DNA from: Aureimonas altamirensis
Lineage (GTDB): Bacteria > Pseudomonadota > Alphaproteobacteria > Rhizobiales > Rhizobiaceae
DNA length: 64,000 bases
Direction of reading: 5' to 3'
Assembly (NCBI RefSeq): GCF_023702225.1
Contig: NZ_JAMQCO010000012.1
Span: 26,188 to 90,187, forward strand
Shown here piece by piece: positions 60,630 through 64,000 of the stretch. Positions within the stretch are counted from its first letter, which is position 1; the number at the start of each line of letters is the position of its first letter. The position numbers and the translations under genes are program-made. Below the pieces are notes generated by a model. That model did no database searches. It saw only the letters and a program-made list of their open reading frames with translations, and was not told the origin of the DNA.

Positions 60630-61949
60630 ATGCAGATACCAAGGATAGTACTGTCCGCCGCCATTCTCGGCGCCCTGTCCTCCGGCGCCGCCCATGCGCA
60701 GGACGCCGTCCCCGACGCCGCGGTCGCGGCGGCGGACCCCTATTTCTACGTCTTCAACACGCTTCTGTTCTTCCTTGGCGGCATCCTCGTCATGTGGATG
60801 GCGGCCGGCTTCTGCATGCTCGAGGCCGGTCTCGTCCGGTCGAAGAACGTGTCGATGCAGTGCCTGAAGAACATCTCGCTCTACTCCACCGGGGTGCTCG
60901 TCTACTGGCTGGTCGGTTACAACCTCATGTATTCGGGGGTCGATGGCGGCTGGTTCGGCCAGATCTCACCGATGACCTTCCCCGCGCCGTCCGCCGATAC
61001 GGGCGACTATTCGCTGGCCACGGACTTCTTCTACCAGTCGATGTTCTGCGCCACCGCCGCCTCGATCGTCTCGGGCACGGTAGCGGAGCGCATCCGCCTT
61101 TGGCCCTTCCTTCTGTTCGTCGTCATCCTGTGCGGCGCGATCTACCCGGTGACGGGCGCGTGGCAGTGGGGCGGCGGCTGGCTGTCGGAAATCGGCTTCT
61201 CGGACTTCGCGGGCTCGACCCTCGTCCACTCGGTGGGCGGCTGGGCCGCATTGACCGGCGCCCTCATCATCGGCGCGCGCAAGGGGCGTTACGGCGCCGA
61301 CGGCCGCGTCGTGGCGATGCCGGGATCGTCGATCCCGCTGGCGACGCTGGGCGCCTTCATCCTGTGGTTCGGCTGGTTCGGCTTCAACGGTGCGTCGCAG
61401 CTCGCGCTGGGCACGCTCGAGGATGCCGCCTCCGTTGGCCGCGTGGTCGTCAACACCAATACGGCGGCCGCGGCCGGCGTGATCGTGTCGATGGTCATCA
61501 TGCAGCTCGTCTACAAGAAGGTCGACGTCACCATGGCGCTCAACGGCGCTCTTGGCGGGCTGGTGGCCATCACGGCCGAGCCGCTGACCCCGACCTTCCT
61601 GTCGGCGGCCGTGATCGGCGGCATCGGCGCGGCGCTGGTGGTCGTCACCGTTCCGCTGCTCGACAAGCTGAAGATCGACGACGTCGTCGGCGCCGTCCCG
61701 GTGCATCTCGTGGCCGGTATCTGGGGCACGCTCGCCGTTCCCTTCACCAATCCGGACACGAGCTTCTCGGCGCAGATCATCGGCATCCTGGCCGTCGGCA
61801 TCTTCGCCGCCGTCGCCTCCGCCATCGTCTGGTTCGCCATCAAGGCCACCATCGGCGTGCGCCCCAGCGAAGAGGAAGAAGCCCTTGGCCTGGATCGCGC
61901 CGAAGTCGGCGTGGAGGCCTATCCGGAATTCTCGGCCGCGCGCGTCTGA
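60630..61949 (+). CDS. amtB: Ammonium transporter AmtB, copy 1
   Basis: A 439-residue Amt protein with a signal-like first helix (VLSAAILGALSSGAAHAQ) and eleven further membrane segments. Family marks: AAGFCMLEAGLVRSKNVSMQ, DFAGSTLVHSVGGWAALTGA with the first pore His, GWFGFNGASQLA, and VPVHLVAGIWGTLAVP with the second pore His. It carries ammonium across the inner membrane and is gated by the GlnK encoded upstream. AAGGAAC precedes the ATG. Confidence 0.95.
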   Translation: MQIPRIVLSAAILGALSSGAAHAQDAVPDAAVAAADPYFYVFNTLLFFLGGILVMWMAAGFCMLEAGLVRSKNVSMQCLKNISLYSTGVLVYWLVGYNLMYSGVDGGWFGQISPMTFPAPSADTGDYSLATDFFYQSMFCATAASIVSGTVAERIRLWPFLLFVVILCGAIYPVTGAWQWGGGWLSEIGFSDFAGSTLVHSVGGWAALTGALIIGARKGRYGADGRVVAMPGSSIPLATLGAFILWFGWFGFNGASQLALGTLEDAASVGRVVVNTNTAAAAGVIVSMVIMQLVYKKVDVTMALNGALGGLVAITAEPLTPTFLSAAVIGGIGAALVVVTVPLLDKLKIDDVVGAVPVHLVAGIWGTLAVPFTNPDTSFSAQIIGILAVGIFAAVASAIVWFAIKATIGVRPSEEEEALGLDRAEVGVEAYPEFSAARV

Positions 61950-61997
61950 CGCGCGGCCGGAGCCGTCGGAGCGCGCCAGCGATCCGACCCTGAAACC

Positions 61998-62032
61998 GGG
62001 TAGGCCGTGCCGTTCGACGGCGCGGCCTACCC
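61998..62032. terminator. Long stem-loop between the two glnK-amtB pairs
   Basis: GGGTAGGCCG (61998-62007) pairs with CGGCCTACCC (62023-62032), and inside GCCG-TTCGA-CGGC extends the stem. There is no T tract. It may terminate or attenuate the first pair, or protect mRNA ends; no sigma-54 match was found between 61950 and 62110. Confidence 0.5.
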
Positions 62033-62110
62033 ACGAAACGAACCCAAAGGTCCGCTGCAGCGGCGTCGGCGTTTCGGGGAGCCGCGTTTCCCCGCTCAAG
62101 GTCAAGACAG

Positions 62111-62449
62111 ATGAAGATCGTCGTGGCGATCATCAAACCATTCAAGCTCGACGAGGTGCGGGAGTCGCTCATCGCCCTCGGCATCGAAGGGCTCACCGTC
62201 ACCGAGGTGAAGGGCTATGGCCGGCAGAAAGGCCATACCGAAATCTATCGCGGCAACGAATATGCCGTGAGCTTCCTGCCGAAACTGAAGATCGAGGTGG
62301 TCCTGCCGTCCGACGCGGTGGCATCGGCCGTCGATGCCATCGCGGCATCGGCCAAGACCGGCCAGATCGGTGACGGGAAGATTTTTGTCTATGGCATCGA
62401 CAGCGCCCTGCGGATCCGCACGGGCGAGACTGACGCCAACGCGCTGTAA
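62111..62449 (+). CDS. glnK: Nitrogen regulatory protein P-II, copy 2
   Basis: A 112-residue PII protein close to copy 1: MKIVVAIIKPFKLDEVRESL, T-loop KGYGRQKGHTEIYRGNEYAV with Tyr51, and GDGKIFVYGIDSALRIRTGE. Changes cluster in the 60-75 region and at the C-terminal end. It lies 13 bases before the second amtB and presumably gates that channel. Confidence 0.96.
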   Translation: MKIVVAIIKPFKLDEVRESLIALGIEGLTVTEVKGYGRQKGHTEIYRGNEYAVSFLPKLKIEVVLPSDAVASAVDAIAASAKTGQIGDGKIFVYGIDSALRIRTGETDANAL

Positions 62450-62462
62450 GGGGACAGTTCAG

Positions 62463-63833
62463 ATGAAACACTTGAAATCAGTTGTCGCCGGCGGGCTCGG
62501 GGGCGTCCTCGCCACCGCCGGCATGGCGCTCGCACAGGATACCGGCATCGGTCCGGCTCCCGTGGAGACGGCCGCGGCCATCATCGACAAGGGCGATGTC
62601 GCCTGGATGCTCATATCGACCGTGCTGGTGCTGTTCATGGTGCTGCCCGGCCTCGGCCTGTTCTATGGCGGCCTGGTGCGCGCCAAGAACATGCTGTCGG
62701 TCCTCATGCAGTGCGTGACGATCTGCGCCGTCGTGATGATCATCTACGTCGTCTACGGATACTCGCTCGCCTTCGGCGGGTCGACCAGCCCCTATTGGGG
62801 CGGCCTCGCCAAGCTGTTCCTGGCCGGCGTGACCGTCGACAGCACCGTCGCCACCTTCACCGATGGCGTGGAACTTCCGGAATACGTCTTCATCGCCTTC
62901 CAGATGACCTTCGCCTGCATCACGCCGGCGCTGATCGTGGGCGCCTTCGCCGAACGCATCAAGTTCGGCGCGGTGGTGCTGTTCACCATCCTGTGGGTGA
63001 CGCTCGTCTACTTCCCGATCGCCCATATGGTGTGGGACGCGAACGGCCTGATCTTCAACGGCCTGCATGCCGGGGGCGTCGCGGCGCTGGACTTCGCGGG
63101 CGGCACCGTGGTGCACATCAACGCCGGTATCGCCGGCCTCGTCGGCGCATTGCTGGTGGGCAAGCGCACCGGCCTCGGCAAGGACATGATGGCTCCGCAC
63201 TCGATGACGCTCACCATGGTGGGCGCCTCCATCCTGTGGGTCGGCTGGTTCGGCTTCAACGCCGGCTCCAACCTGGAGGCCACAAGCGGCGCGGCCCTTG
63301 CCATGATCAACACCTTCACGGCCACGGCCGGCGCCACGGTGGCGTGGATCCTGATCGAGGCGGTCGCGCGCGGCAAGGCGTCCATGCTGGGCGCTGTCTC
63401 GGGCATCATCGCCGGCCTCGTCGCCGTCACGCCGGCCGCCGGCCTGATCGGCCCGATCGGCGCCATCGTGCTGGGCGCCATCGCTTCCGCCGCCTGCTAC
63501 TTCTTCGTGGCGGTCGTGAAGCCGGCCGCGGGCTATGACGACAGCCTCGACGTGTTCGGCATCCACGGCATCGGCGGCATCGTCGGCGCCATCGGCACCG
63601 GCATCTTCGTCTCTTCGTCGCTGGGCGGCATCGGCTATGCCGACGGCGTCAGCATGGGCGGCCAGGTCTATTCGCAGATCGTCGCCGTGGTGATCACCAT
63701 CGTCTATTGCGGTATTGTTTCGGCGATCCTGTACAAGATCGTGGACCTGGTGATCGGCCTTCGCCCGACGCTGGAAGCCGAGCGCGAAGGGCTGGACCTG
63801 ACGTCGCACGGCGAATCCGCCTATCATAGCTGA
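62463..63833 (+). CDS. amtB: Ammonium transporter AmtB, copy 2
   Basis: A 456-residue Amt protein with a cleavable-type signal (VVAGGLGGVLATAGMALAQ) and eleven membrane segments: LPGLGLFYGGLVRAKNMLSV, DFAGGTVVHINAGIAGLVGA with the first pore His, GWFGFNAGSNLEA, and LDVFGIHGIGGIVGAIGTGI with the second. It is of the E. coli AmtB subtype, whereas copy 1 is of another subtype, so this is not a simple recent duplication of the pair. Confidence 0.96.
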   Translation: MKHLKSVVAGGLGGVLATAGMALAQDTGIGPAPVETAAAIIDKGDVAWMLISTVLVLFMVLPGLGLFYGGLVRAKNMLSVLMQCVTICAVVMIIYVVYGYSLAFGGSTSPYWGGLAKLFLAGVTVDSTVATFTDGVELPEYVFIAFQMTFACITPALIVGAFAERIKFGAVVLFTILWVTLVYFPIAHMVWDANGLIFNGLHAGGVAALDFAGGTVVHINAGIAGLVGALLVGKRTGLGKDMMAPHSMTLTMVGASILWVGWFGFNAGSNLEATSGAALAMINTFTATAGATVAWILIEAVARGKASMLGAVSGIIAGLVAVTPAAGLIGPIGAIVLGAIASAACYFFVAVVKPAAGYDDSLDVFGIHGIGGIVGAIGTGIFVSSSLGGIGYADGVSMGGQVYSQIVAVVITIVYCGIVSAILYKIVDLVIGLRPTLEAEREGLDLTSHGESAYHS

Positions 63834-63861
63834 TCGCGCCGCGGTCAGACTTAAGGAAAAC

Positions 63862-63888
63862 AGGGGCGGGCGCCCGGCGCCCGCCCCT
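63862..63888. terminator. GC-rich terminator between amtB2 and the convergent GNAT gene
   Basis: AGGGGCGGGCG can pair with CGCCCGCCCCT and is followed by TATTCTCGTT. It lies 28 bases after the amtB2 stop and 9 bases from the stop of the convergent gene, so it can serve both. Confidence 0.75.
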
Positions 63889-63897
63889 TATTCTCGT

Positions 63898-64000
63898 TCA
63901 GACGCGGCCGAAGGGCTTCTTCTCTTCGGTGGCCAGGTCCGCGTAACGCTCGGGATGCCGCTCGAACTCGGCGCGCACGTAGGAGCAGGCGGGAACCACC
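63898..64000 (-). CDS. Small GNAT-type protein (YjdJ-like), C-terminal part
   Basis: The minus strand is open from the window end to TGA at 63900-63898. The last 34 residues read VVPACSYVRAEFERHP then ERYADL and end KPFGRV. This is the typical end of small COG2388-type N-acetyltransferase-like proteins (VVPxCxYVxxxFxRHPE). The start lies beyond base 64000. Confidence 0.7.
   Translation of the reverse strand, partial: VVPACSYVRAEFERHPERYADLATEEKKPFGRV

Overview
The window is GC-rich DNA from an alphaproteobacterium, most likely of the order Hyphomicrobiales (rhizobia and relatives). The pointers are BioR-type biotin control with TTATAGATAA boxes, a cys operon carrying DUF2849 and DUF934 genes, paired Ku genes, a UbiH-like hydroxylase and an ICE regulator set like that of the Mesorhizobium symbiosis island. 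The genus cannot be fixed from sequence alone.

Bases 1 to about 25,055 are accessory DNA. The first 6 kb is the regulatory and transfer end of an integrative and conjugative element (ICE): lytic transglycosylase, DUF736, TraF peptidase, DUF2840, RepA-like protein, an AlpA/RdfS-like excisionase, a QseM-like DUF2285 protein and, convergent with it, an FseA-like activator. The activator is split over two frames exactly at a TTT-CCC site, where a +1 slip of tRNA-Phe would fuse them. Relaxase, integrase and most T4SS genes are not in the window. Cargo follows: a biotin unit (bioY-bioB and bioR with two BioR boxes), a second DUF736 gene, a DUF1778/GNAT toxin-antitoxin pair, a monooxygenase with an ECF sigma factor, a truncated IS5-family element against a broken membrane gene, and an aadA-like nucleotidyltransferase.

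Bases 14.4-25.1 kb form a defence island: a PLD-type nuclease with a GNAT-like partner, a Gabija pair (gajA-gajB), and a tightly overlapping trio (HTH regulator, large N6-adenine methylase, PD-(D/E)XK-like nuclease) that looks like an R-M system of uncommon layout. The Gabija and R-M block lies between two related att-like sites (16.26-16.30 kb and 24.98-25.06 kb). The second ends in the 3' 23 bases of a tRNA gene, probably tRNA-Ser.

From about 25.3 kb on the content is chromosomal. It starts with a truncated DUF3883 gene, a pirin, SapC and an L,D-transpeptidase. A catabolic locus follows (29.7-43.1 kb). On the minus strand it reads IclR, Fe3+-type ABC importer, CaiB/BaiF CoA-transferase, CitE-like lyase and DapA-like lyase. 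On the plus strand, divergent from a LysR regulator, are an IlvD/Edd dehydratase, an orphan TctC-type binding protein, a hydroxyacyl-CoA dehydrogenase and a BKACE enzyme. Together they suggest uptake and CoA-dependent cleavage of a hydroxy- or keto-acid.

Next come YqaA, two convergent Ku genes, an aldo-keto reductase with a LysR gene, an AbrB-type membrane protein, a short decaying type I-E CRISPR array without cas genes, and tRNA-Gly(GCC). The right end holds a proofreading/folding cluster (YbaK-like, thioredoxin-TPR, Lon N-domain, Trm112), the assimilatory sulfate operon DUF2849-cysI-DUF934-cysH-cysD-cysN (CysN with an unusual membrane tail), a UbiH-like hydroxylase, tesB, and two tandem glnK-amtB pairs behind a sigma-54-type promoter.
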